64,000 nt of DNA from Luteolibacter flavescens (GTDB lineage Bacteria > Verrucomicrobiota > Verrucomicrobiia > Verrucomicrobiales > Akkermansiaceae). The position numbers and the translations under genes are program-made. Where the stretch lies: the NCBI RefSeq assembly GCF_025950085.1, contig NZ_JAPDDS010000011.1, positions 62,001 through 126,000 on the forward strand, given 5' to 3'. This document shows positions 44,676-54,174 of this stretch, one piece after another (the stretch's first letter is position 1; the number at the start of each line of letters is the position of its first letter). The notes beneath the pieces are model-generated. The model was given only the letters and a program-made list of their open reading frames with translations, made no database searches and was not told where the DNA came from.

Positions 44676-46226
44676 ATGTCCTGGTCCACCTACGCTTCCT
44701 CGCTGATCCGCTACCCTCAATTCGGCTTTTCCCTCGACACCTCGCTGATGGACCTCGATGAGGCGTTTTTCGCCAAGATGGCGCCCAAGGTGGAGAAGGC
44801 ATTCGCCGACATCGCAGCACTGGAGTCCGGAGCGATCGCGAATCCCGACGAGGGCCGCATGGTCGGCCACTACTGGCTGCGGAATGCCGCGCTCGCCCCG
44901 AGCCAGGAGCTCCGCGACTCGATCACCAAGCCCCTCGCCGACCTGAAGGCCTTCGCCGAAAAGGTCCACACCGGCCAGGTGAAGCCCCTCAGCGGCGGCG
45001 TCTTCCAGCGCATCCTGCTCATCGGCATCGGCGGCTCGGCGCTCGGCCCGCAGCTCGTGACCGAGGCCATCGGCCATGGCGCGCGCATGCCCATCCATTT
45101 CTTCGACAATACCGATCCGGCAGGCATCGACCGCGTGCTCTCGGACATCGGCGCGGCAGGACTGGCGAAGACCCTCGTGGTGGTCATCTCGAAGTCCGGC
45201 GGCACTCCCGAGACCCGCAACGGCATGATCGAGGCAAAGGCCGCCTATGACGCCGCGGGCCTGCACTTCGGCAAGCACGCCGTGGCCGTGACCGGCACCG
45301 GCTCGAAGCTCGACCAGTATGCGGAGAAGGAAGGCTTCCTCGTGCGCTTCCCCATGGAAGACTGGGTCGGCGGCCGCACCTCCGTGATGTCCACCGTGGG
45401 TCTGGTGCCCGCCGCGCTGCAGGGCATCGATATCGATGCCTTCCTCGCCGGTGCCGCGGCCATGGACGCCGAGACGCGCAAGACCGGCGACGGCAATGCC
45501 GCCATGCGCCTCGCGCTCGCCTGGCATGCCTCCGGCAATGGCAAGGGCGAGAAGGACATGGTGGTGCTCCCTTACAAGGACTCGCTCGTCCTCTTCTCGA
45601 AGTATCTCCAGCAGCTCGTGATGGAGTCGCTCGGCAAGGAGCACGACCTGGACGGTGCCGTGGTGAACCAGGGCATCGCCGTCTATGGCAACAAGGGCTC
45701 CACCGACCAGCATGCCTATGTGCAGCAGCTCCGCGACGGCGTGGCGAATTTCTTCGCCACCTTCATCGAGGTGCGCAAGGGCCGCCACGGTGACTCGATC
45801 GAGGTGGAGCCGGGCAACAGCTCCGCCGACTACCTGCAGGGCTTCCTGCGCGGCACCCGCAAGGCGCTTTACGACTCCGGCCGAAAGTCCATCACGATCT
45901 CCATCCCGGAGGTGACGCCCTTCCAGCTCGGCGTTCTGATCGCGCTCTTCGAGCGGACCGTTTCCTTCTACGCTTCGCTGGTGAATATCAACGCCTACCA
46001 CCAACCCGGCGTAGAGGCGGGGAAGAAGGCCGCGGCCGTCTTCCTCGACCTGCTCGGCGCGGTGCGCAGCCGTCTGGTCTCCGAGGCGAAGACCGCCGAC
46101 CAGATCGCCTTCGAGGTAGATGCCGATCCCGAGGACGTCTATCACTGCCTGACCCACCTGTCCGCGAACGGCGAGGTCCAGATCTCCATCGGCACCACGC
46201 CGAAGGAGGACAACTTCTCGCTCTGA
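44676..46226 (+). CDS. pgi: Glucose-6-phosphate isomerase
   Basis: 516 residues from ATG 44676 ([20 protein letters not shown]). Interconverts glucose- and fructose-6-phosphate. [12 protein letters not shown] binds the sugar phosphate, [12 protein letters not shown] and the long segment with GQLPFQLG-type active-site residues are present, and the C-terminal half ends with a winged-helix-like tail ([19 protein letters not shown]). The shape is that of the bacterial/cyanobacterial type rather than E. coli Pgi. Confidence 0.93.
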   Translation: MSWSTYASSLIRYPQFGFSLDTSLMDLDEAFFAKMAPKVEKAFADIAALESGAIANPDEGRMVGHYWLRNAALAPSQELRDSITKPLADLKAFAEKVHTGQVKPLSGGVFQRILLIGIGGSALGPQLVTEAIGHGARMPIHFFDNTDPAGIDRVLSDIGAAGLAKTLVVVISKSGGTPETRNGMIEAKAAYDAAGLHFGKHAVAVTGTGSKLDQYAEKEGFLVRFPMEDWVGGRTSVMSTVGLVPAALQGIDIDAFLAGAAAMDAETRKTGDGNAAMRLALAWHASGNGKGEKDMVVLPYKDSLVLFSKYLQQLVMESLGKEHDLDGAVVNQGIAVYGNKGSTDQHAYVQQLRDGVANFFATFIEVRKGRHGDSIEVEPGNSSADYLQGFLRGTRKALYDSGRKSITISIPEVTPFQLGVLIALFERTVSFYASLVNINAYHQPGVEAGKKAAAVFLDLLGAVRSRLVSEAKTADQIAFEVDADPEDVYHCLTHLSANGEVQISIGTTPKEDNFSL

Positions 46227-46268
46227 TCGAGAAAAATTAGCCGAGGCATCCTGCCTCAGGATTTTTCC

Positions 46269-46303
46269 AAGCGCATCCGGCATACCGTCGGATGCGCTTC
46301 TTC
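46269..46303 (+). terminator. Terminator after pgi
   Basis: AAGCGCATCC (46269-46278) and GGATGCGCTT (46290-46299), then CTTCG. A smaller hairpin CCGAGGCA, TCC, TGCCTCAGG lies just before it. Confidence 0.65.
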
Positions 46304-46334
46304 GTATCTGCCAACAGCGGCCTACCCTTTGCAA

Positions 46335-46378
46335 AAAGAAGCGTTCCCCGGCAACCTGCCATGGGGAACGCTCTTTTG
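46335..46378. terminator. Bidirectional terminator hairpin
   Basis: AGCGTTCCCC (46340-46349) and GGGGAACGCT (46363-46372), flanked by AAAAAGA on the left and CTTTTGTT on the right. Confidence 0.8.
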
Positions 46379-46513
46379 TTCGGGGAGGGGAAACCCATGT
46401 CCCGACTTGCTAACAGATTCGCCCTTAAACGCTTCCCCGCAAGCGACTCATTCAACTGTTAGATAACATGCTACCAATTTCCGCGGGCACGACTCGTGCG
46501 AAAGCAGAGGTGC

Positions 46514-46642
46514 ATGAAAAGCAACCAACCCAAAATCCGCCTGAAATCCGAGCCCGGCAAGCTCGGCTGGATCTTCCTCTGGCTCATCGGCGTCCCGGTG
46601 CCGATCCTCATCATCCTCTACTTCCTGCGCGGATGTACGTGA
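46514..46642 (+). CDS. 42-residue single-pass membrane peptide
   Basis: ATG at 46514, 42 codons: MKSNQPKIRLKSEPGKLGW, a hydrophobic segment (IFLWLIGVPVPILIILYFL) and the ending RGCT. The short basic N-terminus plus one helix looks like a real small membrane protein. It is next to the convergent DUF4336 gene. Function unknown. Confidence 0.55.
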   Translation: MKSNQPKIRLKSEPGKLGWIFLWLIGVPVPILIILYFLRGCT

Positions 46643-46655
46643 TCAAGCGCACGGG

Positions 46656-47333
46656 TTAAATCACCCCCGCATCCTCCAGCGCGCGGGCGAGGCCTTCCTT
46701 CCCGCCGGTCTCGATGATCTCCCCGTGTCCCGGGATGATGCGGTCGAAATCCCACTTCATCATTTCCGAGAGCGACTCGCGGAAGGCGGCGCGGTCGCGG
46801 ATGCACCAGCGAAAGACGCGGCTCATGCCCGGGTAGCGCTTCATCCCAGCCAGATGCCGGTGGAAGAAGTGATTCCACGGACCCTCGTCCGCAGGAAAGT
46901 TGAAGACCAGATCTGCCACGATCAGCGTGCGCGATGGCACATGCAGGAAGGCGTGCTCTTCCAACTTCGGCGCGCCCTTCAGACGGATCACTTCCAGCTC
47001 GCCGCCCCACTCCGGTGGTGCGGGCAACAGCGGTCCTGTCTCAAAGCCCACCACGTCACCGAATCCCGGAGGCCCGAGGAATGGCAGCGCGGGAAAACAG
47101 GCCCTGCCTTCCTTCGCGTAGGTATCGTGCAGCAGCATCGCCTCCACCAGCCAACCCGGTTCACCCAGCCGGCGTATCTGCGCGAGATCCTCCGGCGTGA
47201 ACGGGGCCATCGAGTGGATCACCAGCCTACCACTGGTCAGGCGGATCACGGTCACGGTGCGCCCGTGGGAAGTGCCCAGCACCTTCAGCGGGTAGCGCAG
47301 CGCCCAGAGGCCTTCGGAGAGTTCGTTCATCAT
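46656..47333 (-). CDS. DUF4336 (metallo-beta-lactamase-like) protein
   Basis: 225 residues. LSEGLWALRYPLKVLGTSHG opens the family and HSMAPFTPEDLAQIRRLG, LIVADLVFNFP and RIIPGHGEIIETGG follow the metallo-hydrolase pattern without the full HxHxDH metal-binding motif. Catalytic activity is doubtful. The first two codons are both ATG. Confidence 0.85.
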   Translation of the reverse strand: MMNELSEGLWALRYPLKVLGTSHGRTVTVIRLTSGRLVIHSMAPFTPEDLAQIRRLGEPGWLVEAMLLHDTYAKEGRACFPALPFLGPPGFGDVVGFETGPLLPAPPEWGGELEVIRLKGAPKLEEHAFLHVPSRTLIVADLVFNFPADEGPWNHFFHRHLAGMKRYPGMSRVFRWCIRDRAAFRESLSEMMKWDFDRIIPGHGEIIETGGKEGLARALEDAGVI

Positions 47334-47474
47334 CGTATTGATACCATTGTAGGCACGGGGACAGACATCTGCATCACCGGATTGGATCTTGATCTGGCGC
47401 GGTGAAAGCGCGATTGCTTCGGGTCACTCCCGTCTCCCATTCGCCTCACCCTACCCACCCGCACGATCCACGCC

Positions 47475-50096
47475 ATGGCCAGCGGCCCGAATCCCACGGA
47501 GTCACCTCTCTCCGCCCTCGTCTCCTCGAGCCGCAGCATCGCGGCAGACCTGGAAGACACCCGCCTCCTCCACGAACTCGGCGCGCGTCTCGTCGATGAG
47601 AGCAATATCGGCGCGATCTATCAGGAGATCCTTTCCGCGGCGATCACCCTCGCCAAGGCGGATGCCGGATCGGTGCAGGTCGTGGAGCCAGATGGCGAGG
47701 GTCTGTCCGTGCTCGTGTCAAAGGGCTTCAGCGAAACCCTCATCGCCCGCTTCCACCACGTGGACATCAGCTCCCCCACCTCCTGCGGACTTGCCCTGAA
47801 GACGAAGCAGCGCGCGTATGTGAACTACGACAGATCCTCTGGCGAGGAGGCCGATCCCTCGCTTCAGCCGCTGCTTGATGCCGGCTTCCACTCCGCGCAG
47901 TCCACACCGCTGGTGAACCGTCGAGGCCGCCCCATCGGCATGATCACCACGCACTGGAGGAAAAGTCACCGTCCTTCCGATCACGAGCTGCGCTTCCTCG
48001 ACCTGCTCGCCCGCCAGGCGGCGGATCTCATCGAGCGCCGCACCTCGGAGGAAGCGCTCCGCGAATCCGAGCGCCGGTATCGCACGCTCTTCGACTCCAT
48101 CGATGAGGGCTTCTGCACCATCGAGGTCATCTTCGACGAGCACGGCTACCCGGGCGACTACCGCTTCCTCCAGGTGAATCCCTCCTTCATCCGCCTCACC
48201 GGCATCACGGATGCGGTCGGGCGCACGATGCGGGAGATTTCCACGGACCACGAGCCGCATTGGTTCGAGGCCTACGGTCGCATCGCCCGCAGCGGCAAGC
48301 CGGAGCGCTTCATCGCGGAGGCGAAGCTGATGCACCGCTGGTACGATGTCTTCGCCTTCCGCATCGATGAGCCGGGGGACAATCACGTCGCCATCCTTTT
48401 CAGCAACGTCACACGGCGGATCGAGACGGATGAAAAGCTCCGCCAGTCCGCAGCGATGGATGCCTACCGCGTCTTGCTCTCGGACACGCTGCGCCAGCTT
48501 GTCGATCCCGGGGAAATCCAGGGCGCGGCAGCCCGCATCCTCGGCGAGCAGATCCAGGCCAGCCGCGCCGTGTATGTCGAGGTACGCAGCGGCGAGGATG
48601 GTGACCACCACGTGGTGCTGCAGCACTACCATGCTCCGGATGCCAGCAAGCTGACCGGCAGCTACCGGGCGAATGATTTCGGCGGCACGCTCTTCGACGA
48701 ACTGCGCGCGGGCAAGACACTGGTGGTGGACGATGTCGCCCGGGACACCCGCCTCACCGCCGATGAACGCTCCGCGTATCCGAACATCGACATCGGGGCC
48801 TACGTCGCGGTCCCGCTCCTGAAGGAAGGCAAGCATGTCGCCATCATGGCGGCGCATCACAAGATTCCCCGCCATTGGCACCCGGATGAGATCGCGCTGG
48901 TGGAAGAGACCGCGGAAAGAACGTGGGACGCCGTGGAGCGCGCCCGCGCCGAGCAAGCGCGCCACCAGAGCGAGCAATGGCTGCGCATCGCGCTGGACTC
49001 CGCGCAGATGGCCTCCTGGGACTGGGAGGTGGGCACGGACTCCGTTAAGTGGAATGACCAGCACTTCCGGCTCTTCGGCCTGGTGCCGGACGGACGCGAC
49101 AAGAGCCTCGAGGAATTCTCCACCTACGTCTATCCGGCGGACCGTGAGCGCGTCGTGGAGGAGCTGACGAGCGCCGTCGCCGAGGCGCGTGCTTTCCAAT
49201 CCGAGTTCCGCATCATCCGCGAGGACAATGGCGAGGTCCGCTGGATGTGCAGCTTTGGCCAGACGGTCGAGTGCGATGGCGGACGCGCGCTGCGGCTCAC
49301 CGGCGTGATCTACGACGACACCCGCTCGCGAGAACATGCCGAGCAACTCCGCCAGGCGCACGATGCGCTGGAGTCCCGCGTGAAGGAGCGCACCCGCGAG
49401 CTGGCCGGGGCACTGCGCCGCCTGCAGGACGAGGCGGATGAGCGCAAGAAGATCGAGCGTGAGCGGCGCGACCTCCTCCAACGCATCGTCCACCTGCAGG
49501 AAGCCGAGCGCGCCCGCGTCGCGCGTGAACTGCATGACAATCTGGGCCAGCACATGGTGGCCGTGCTGATGCATCTCGAGGGCTTCCAGCGGCGGCTCAT
49601 GCAGTCGGGCAACGAGGCCGCCAGCCATGATCTGGACGAGTTCCGCAAGGTGGTGGACGCCCTCATCAAGGCGACCCACCGGCAGTCATGGGAGCTGCGC
49701 CCCGCGGAGCTGGACGAGCTGGGCCTGGAGGTGGCCGTGGAAAACTACGTGCTCCAGTGGAGCGAGCAGACCCGCATCGCCGCCAGCTTCACCACCAGCG
49801 GCAAAGCCATGCGAACGCTGGAGCCGGAAGAGATGATCGCGCTCTATCGCGTGACGCAGGAGGCGCTCACGAATGTCGCCCGGCACTCCTCCGCCACCGA
49901 GGTGCAGGTGACGCTGGAGACCGAGCCAACCGTATGCATCCACATCACGGACAATGGCGTGGGCTTTCACCCGCAATACGTGAAGCGCAGGCTCGGCCTG
50001 CTCGGCATGCAGGAGCGCATGAATGCCATCGGCGGAGCACTCGTCATCGACTCCTCTTCCAAACGAGGCACCCACATCCAGGCACGGCTTCCATGA
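47475..50096 (+). CDS. GAF-PAS-GAF-PAS sensor histidine kinase (HisKA_3/NarX type)
   Basis: 873 residues, no membrane segment, so it is cytoplasmic. Order: GAF (about 35-190, DAGSVQVVEPDGEGLSVLVS), PAS (about 200-320), GAF (about 340-480), PAS_3 (about 510-625), a coiled coil, HisKA_3 with phosphoacceptor His687 in RVARELHDNLGQHMV, and a C-terminal HATPase (LYRVTQEALTNVARHSSATE, then a DNGVGF G1 box). The family usually pairs with a LuxR-type response regulator, but none is within the window. The next gene (50121-50405, minus strand) is a HisKA-like fragment. Confidence 0.9.
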   Translation: MASGPNPTESPLSALVSSSRSIAADLEDTRLLHELGARLVDESNIGAIYQEILSAAITLAKADAGSVQVVEPDGEGLSVLVSKGFSETLIARFHHVDISSPTSCGLALKTKQRAYVNYDRSSGEEADPSLQPLLDAGFHSAQSTPLVNRRGRPIGMITTHWRKSHRPSDHELRFLDLLARQAADLIERRTSEEALRESERRYRTLFDSIDEGFCTIEVIFDEHGYPGDYRFLQVNPSFIRLTGITDAVGRTMREISTDHEPHWFEAYGRIARSGKPERFIAEAKLMHRWYDVFAFRIDEPGDNHVAILFSNVTRRIETDEKLRQSAAMDAYRVLLSDTLRQLVDPGEIQGAAARILGEQIQASRAVYVEVRSGEDGDHHVVLQHYHAPDASKLTGSYRANDFGGTLFDELRAGKTLVVDDVARDTRLTADERSAYPNIDIGAYVAVPLLKEGKHVAIMAAHHKIPRHWHPDEIALVEETAERTWDAVERARAEQARHQSEQWLRIALDSAQMASWDWEVGTDSVKWNDQHFRLFGLVPDGRDKSLEEFSTYVYPADRERVVEELTSAVAEARAFQSEFRIIREDNGEVRWMCSFGQTVECDGGRALRLTGVIYDDTRSREHAEQLRQAHDALESRVKERTRELAGALRRLQDEADERKKIERERRDLLQRIVHLQEAERARVARELHDNLGQHMVAVLMHLEGFQRRLMQSGNEAASHDLDEFRKVVDALIKATHRQSWELRPAELDELGLEVAVENYVLQWSEQTRIAASFTTSGKAMRTLEPEEMIALYRVTQEALTNVARHSSATEVQVTLETEPTVCIHITDNGVGFHPQYVKRRLGLLGMQERMNAIGGALVIDSSSKRGTHIQARLP

Positions 50097-50120
50097 ATGG
50101 TAGCCGGGAGCCCGGCTGCA

Positions 50121-50405
50121 TCACTCCGCTGTCTGCTCTTCCTTCAGGAAACTGGCGGGCGACTCATTCAGGCGCGAGAGCTGGCCTGATAGATCCTGCA
50201 CCTGACGCTCCATCATCCCGATGAGGCGCTCCCATTGCGGAGGCAGCGATGCGGCTGCCTGCATCTGCCGCATCACGGCCACGGTGGTGAGCATGGACGA
50301 GAGGGGCGTCCGCATGTCGTGCACGGCTTGGCGCACCGCCTTGTCCCATGGGAAGGCGGGAGCGCTGATTGGGTTATCCGGGGGTTGGGTCACTTGAGGG
50401 GTCAT
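50121..50405 (-). CDS. Stand-alone HisKA-like dimerisation domain protein
   Basis: 94 residues. The H-box HDMRTPLSSM places a phosphoacceptor His29 inside a helix like those of HisKA domains, followed by the second helix (QWERLIGMMERQVQDLSGQL). It has no ATPase domain. It converges with the histidine kinase gene, 24 bases apart. It could be a phosphotransfer partner or a decoy, or a fragment of a lost kinase. Confidence 0.65.
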   Translation of the reverse strand: MTPQVTQPPDNPISAPAFPWDKAVRQAVHDMRTPLSSMLTTVAVMRQMQAAASLPPQWERLIGMMERQVQDLSGQLSRLNESPASFLKEEQTAE

Positions 50406-50539
50406 ATCATTTATGGATCATCCCATTTCAAGTGCAACTCGATGCAAATGAAAAACTCCGACCCGCGGCGATGCGGCAGCGAACCTCTTCGTCACGGGCC
50501 GGTTGATAGTCAGGAAAAGAGAGCGGTGCGCACGAGCAG

Positions 50540-50875
50540 TCAGCCCGCGACCGAAGCGTGGCGACCGATGACTTTTGCAGCGAGGTCCACCTTTTTCATG
50601 CGCGGGTCCTGCGGATCGTAGTCCTCTTGGGACTCCGTGTAGCGGCGCTCCTGCACCTGTAGCCGACGGATGCGCATGCAGCTATACTCCTTCCAGCCGT
50701 TCGTCGGGTGCCACGCCAGCAACACGGGAGCTTGATAGCGCCTGCCCATCCCGTGGATATAGGGCTCCACGGTCAGGAGCTCACCGAGGTAGTAGAATTC
50801 CACGAGGCGATGCTCGCGGATGGCCCGGCGGATTTCGTCGGCGTCCGGCTGCGTCGAGTATTGGGGTATGTCCAT
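50540..50875 (-). CDS. Minimal WYL-like domain protein
   Basis: 111 residues from ATG 50875 (MDIPQYSTQPDADEI). AIREHRLVEFYYLGELLTVE then PYIHGMGRRYQAPVLLAWHP resembles a WYL sensor domain (the W/Y/L-type motif read as FYY) without the helix-turn-helix normally attached. Ligand sensing is inferred from the fold resemblance. Confidence 0.6.
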   Translation of the reverse strand: MDIPQYSTQPDADEIRRAIREHRLVEFYYLGELLTVEPYIHGMGRRYQAPVLLAWHPTNGWKEYSCMRIRRLQVQERRYTESQEDYDPQDPRMKKVDLAAKVIGRHASVAG

Positions 50876-51162
50876 GGTAGGTGGTCCCGGGAGGCAGGTC
50901 CGGGTGATCACCCGCTCTCGCAGATGCCATGCCCTCGCCTTATTCCCGAAAAATCCCCGCCCTATCGCAGATTTCCCGGCAAACGCCCCACGCTCTTCCC
51001 GCAATCTGCAATCCCCACCGTGCAATGCTCTCCTTGCCGTCAATCCTCCCCTCCCCCTACTGACGTATCGGATGGCTTCCGGAGGGACTCAGGCCGCAGG
51101 ATGGAAGCATCGCGTGGAATTGGAATGGTCCGACGAACCAAACGGTGAGATAAGCTGTCCCC

Positions 51163-51783
51163 ATGTCGGATAAAAAGACCTCGGGATGCGTTGTGGCCGC
51201 GATCGTCGGAGCTGCGGTGATGGTCGCCGTGGCGGCATTGATCGCGGTGTTCCTGTTCCGTGGAGCGGTCGCCGGGAAGAAGGTGATCGCTGCGGAGTTT
51301 GAGAAGATGCGGGTGGAATCCGATCGTGTCGTGGCCGAGGCAGCCGCGCTGCAGCCCGTGGAACTCATCCGCGGCAAGCTCCCTGACTACTCCACCTACC
51401 AGGTCGGCCAGCCGCTGACCCGCGAGATGTTCATCGCCTGGCGCACGGACTCCACCGCAACCTCGCTGGTTCAGGATACCTTCCGCGAAAAGGCCGAGGG
51501 AGCCGATGTCTCATGGAACCTGCGCGCCGGCGATCTGCGACTGGAAGGAGACCACATCGTGGGCAGCTTTTACATCCCCTACGCCATCGCCACCGAAGGC
51601 GGGCCCCGCCTCCAGACCGGCATCGAGTCCGTGCGCTGTGAATTTGCCGCCGGCGAGCGCGAATCCCTCCTCAATATCCGCCGCGAACAAATGGCCACCA
51701 TCCGTGGCAAACTCACGCTCCAGCACGGCGAAACCCTCCTCCGCGGCGCCCGCCAAGCCGGCACCGAGGTCGAAAAGGAGTGA
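51163..51783 (+). CDS. Membrane-anchored hypothetical protein
   Basis: 206 residues. One N-terminal membrane segment (VVAAIVGAAVMVAVAALIAV) followed by a helix (AEFEKMRVESDRVVAEAAAL) and a beta-rich region (GDHIVGSFYIPYAIATEGG). No family recognised. It ends about 110 bases before tRNA-Val. Confidence 0.6.
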   Translation: MSDKKTSGCVVAAIVGAAVMVAVAALIAVFLFRGAVAGKKVIAAEFEKMRVESDRVVAEAAALQPVELIRGKLPDYSTYQVGQPLTREMFIAWRTDSTATSLVQDTFREKAEGADVSWNLRAGDLRLEGDHIVGSFYIPYAIATEGGPRLQTGIESVRCEFAAGERESLLNIRREQMATIRGKLTLQHGETLLRGARQAGTEVEKE

Positions 51784-51894
51784 ACCCGCTGTCGGGTCCC
51801 GCAAGATTGCAAAACCAAGCGACGGAAATGCTTGCCAAGCACCGCGGATTTCCCCAAAACCTCGGCCCCGCCGCAAGGCAGGCAACACAACAAA

Positions 51895-51969
51895 GCGCGC
51901 TTAGCTCAGTGGTAGAGCACATCCTTCACACGGATGGGGTCGCAGGTTCGAACCCTGCAGCGCGCACCA
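51895..51969 (+). tRNA. tRNA-Val (CAC)
   Basis: Acceptor GCGCGCT pairs with AGCGCGC; D stem GCTC/GAGC; anticodon stem CATCC/GGATG around TTCACAC gives anticodon CAC (Val); T-arm GCAGG-TTCGAAC-CCTGC; CCA is encoded. A complete gene. The following DNA has lower GC, so this 3' end may have served as an integration site. Confidence 0.95.
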
Positions 51970-52030
51970 TACTGGTCATCAATAGGTTGCAAACCACTCT
52001 CGGTTTCCCTGACCTCTAAAAGAAGCCCTA

Positions 52031-52741
52031 ATGCCCAGACTCTGCTACGCATGTTTGAAGGCACCAGGAACCACCCGGGACCACGTCCCCCCTCGACTGT
52101 TTTTCTCGACGCCTCCCCCTGAAAATCTAATTACCGTGCCGTGTTGCGCAGAATGTAACCACGGGAATTCGTCGGAGGACTCTTATGTCTGGTTCGTCCT
52201 CGCAAGCCTTCACGGCACTTCAAACGTAGCAGAAAAATTATTTGAGGAAAAGCTTCCCAACTTCGTTCGATGTAACCCCGGAATAATAGAAGAAATTACT
52301 GATTCGATGCGGGATTCCGAAATCGTGATCGATGGTGCACGAGAAGAAGTCAGCACCTTTGATCCAGACCCAAGCCGACTTCTTGCATATTTCGAAAGAA
52401 TGGCAAAGGGACTGCTGCGGACCCATTACCCCGATTACGACTATTCAGGCTCCAACTTCCACGTTTCGATCCTTAATAGTTGGGATGAAAGGCTGGAAGC
52501 TCTCGAACCCCTCAGAGACGTCATGCGCTACGATGCTGTCGGTGAAGGGATCTTTCAATATCGCCATACTTTAACAGAATCGCAGGCATCGGGGCTTTGG
52601 CTCATGGTATTCTATGGGAAAGTGTTGGTCCTAGTGCACCATACAAATCTCCTCCCGGAAGCGCAACCATCTGATGATGCAAGTTTTGCACCTTACGAAG
52701 GAGCAAACATAGGAACGAGGCAGATGAATTCGATGATATAG
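52031..52741 (+). CDS. HNH endonuclease-like protein
   Basis: 236 residues. CYAC, then DHVPPRLFF and CCAECNHGNS form a zinc-binding HNH/McrA-like core at residues 5-45. The rest (about 190 residues) is unrecognised. Base composition is clearly lower in GC than its neighbours, and it starts 62 bases after tRNA-Val, both signs of acquisition by transfer. Whether it cuts DNA or acts within a defence system cannot be seen. Confidence 0.7.
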   Translation: MPRLCYACLKAPGTTRDHVPPRLFFSTPPPENLITVPCCAECNHGNSSEDSYVWFVLASLHGTSNVAEKLFEEKLPNFVRCNPGIIEEITDSMRDSEIVIDGAREEVSTFDPDPSRLLAYFERMAKGLLRTHYPDYDYSGSNFHVSILNSWDERLEALEPLRDVMRYDAVGEGIFQYRHTLTESQASGLWLMVFYGKVLVLVHHTNLLPEAQPSDDASFAPYEGANIGTRQMNSMI

Positions 52742-52745
52742 TGGG

Positions 52746-52874
52746 ATGAAACCGACGTTTGATCTGCTAGAGCCGGAGCTTCTTCTCCGTCCCATGCGCC
52801 GCGACATTTACGCGGAGCTGTTTTTTGCGGACGAACAATCGGACTTAGCGAGCGGAGCAGCTACCTGCGCATGA
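52746..52874 (+). CDS. Short ORF of uncertain status
   Basis: 42 codons from ATG 52746 (MKPTFDLLEPELLLRPMRRD). No family recognised. It could be a remnant. The 120 bases that follow to the GH130 gene hold a GCGGGA, AAAA, TCCCGC hairpin (52940-52955). Confidence 0.25.
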   Translation: MKPTFDLLEPELLLRPMRRDIYAELFFADEQSDLASGAATCA

Positions 52875-52993
52875 AAATCACGGAGAAGAAATAAACGGCT
52901 AGATCTGCAAAGTCTTGCCCGGCTGTCCCGTCTCATCATGCGGGAAAAATCCCGCGGCGTCCTCACGGACGCCATCAGCCAGCAAGACCTCTC

Positions 52994-54145
52994 ATGATGC
53001 CTATTTCTCCCAAGCGGTTCGCCAACCGTGCCGCACGATTCGTCCTGACCAGCATCCTCCCGGCAACTTCCATGCTGCACGCCCGGGAGCCCGTCACGGA
53101 GACAAATGCCGATTGGGCCCTCGGCCCGTTCAAGCACCCCGAAAAGGCGCAGCCGGTTATCAAGCCGGATCCCACCACCCGCTTCGACTGCCCCATCCGA
53201 AAGGAGTCCATCCCGTGGGAGGCGCGCCATACCTTCAATCCCGCAGCCACCATCCTCGACGGACGCATCTGCGTGCTGTATCGCGCGGAGGATGATCGCG
53301 GCCCCGGCGGCATCGGCGGCTACACCTCGCGCGCGGGCTTTGCGATCAGCGATGACGGCGTGAATTTCACCCGCGAGCCGAAGCCCGTCTTCTATCCCGC
53401 GGAAGACTCGCAGAAGGAATTCGAATGGACCGGCGGCTGCGAAGATCCCCGCCTGGCCACCGCGCCCGATGGCACCTTCATCATCACCTACACGCAGTTC
53501 AATGGCACGAATGGCCGGAACTGGCGCATCGGCCTCGCGACCTCGCCGGACCTGAAAACGTGGACGAAGCATGGCAGCCCCTTCGAGGGCACGCCCTTCG
53601 ACAAGGCACGGATCAAGTCCGCAAGCATCCTCCACAAAGAAGAGAACGGCCGCCTCGTCGCCGCAAAGATCGGCGGCCAATACTGGATGTATTTCGGAGA
53701 GGAATCCGTCCACGCCGCCACCTCCACCGACCTCATTCACTGGAAGCCGCTCACGGACGAGGGAGGCGGACTCCGCCACATCATGAAGACACGCGATGGA
53801 TACTTCGACAGTGTCCTCACGGAAGTTGGCCCTCCAGCAGTGCTCACCGATCACGGCATCGTGCTAATCTACAATGGCAAGAACGCCACGCCCGGGAAAG
53901 GTGGCGATCCCGACCTCGCAAAGGGTGTCTATACCTGCGGGCAGGCGCTTTTTGACGCGAAGGACCCATCGAAATATCTGACCCGCCTCGACCAACCTTT
54001 TTTCAAGCCGGAGCTTCCATGGGAGAAGAGCGGCCAGTACAAGGAGGGTACCACCTTTGCGGAGGGCCTCGTCCTCCATGAGGGGCGCTGGTTCCTCTAC
54101 TACGGCTGCGCAGATACCTATGTCGGTGTAGCCAGCGCCGAGTGA
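52994..54145 (+). CDS. Secreted GH130-like mannoside/mannooligosaccharide phosphorylase or hydrolase
   Basis: 383 residues with a signal-like N-terminus (RFVLTSILPATSMLHA). GH130 landmarks: HTFNPAATILDGRICVLYRA, WTGGCEDPRLATAPDGTFI and, at the end, YYGCADTYVGVASAE. GH130 enzymes phosphorylyse beta-mannosides; some are hydrolases. A signal peptide is unusual for phosphorylases, which favours hydrolysis. Its stop codon overlaps a GTG in the next gene's frame. Confidence 0.8.
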   Translation: MMPISPKRFANRAARFVLTSILPATSMLHAREPVTETNADWALGPFKHPEKAQPVIKPDPTTRFDCPIRKESIPWEARHTFNPAATILDGRICVLYRAEDDRGPGGIGGYTSRAGFAISDDGVNFTREPKPVFYPAEDSQKEFEWTGGCEDPRLATAPDGTFIITYTQFNGTNGRNWRIGLATSPDLKTWTKHGSPFEGTPFDKARIKSASILHKEENGRLVAAKIGGQYWMYFGEESVHAATSTDLIHWKPLTDEGGGLRHIMKTRDGYFDSVLTEVGPPAVLTDHGIVLIYNGKNATPGKGGDPDLAKGVYTCGQALFDAKDPSKYLTRLDQPFFKPELPWEKSGQYKEGTTFAEGLVLHEGRWFLYYGCADTYVGVASAE

Positions 54146-54174
54146 TCCCTACCCAAGAAAAAACCCACCCCTTG

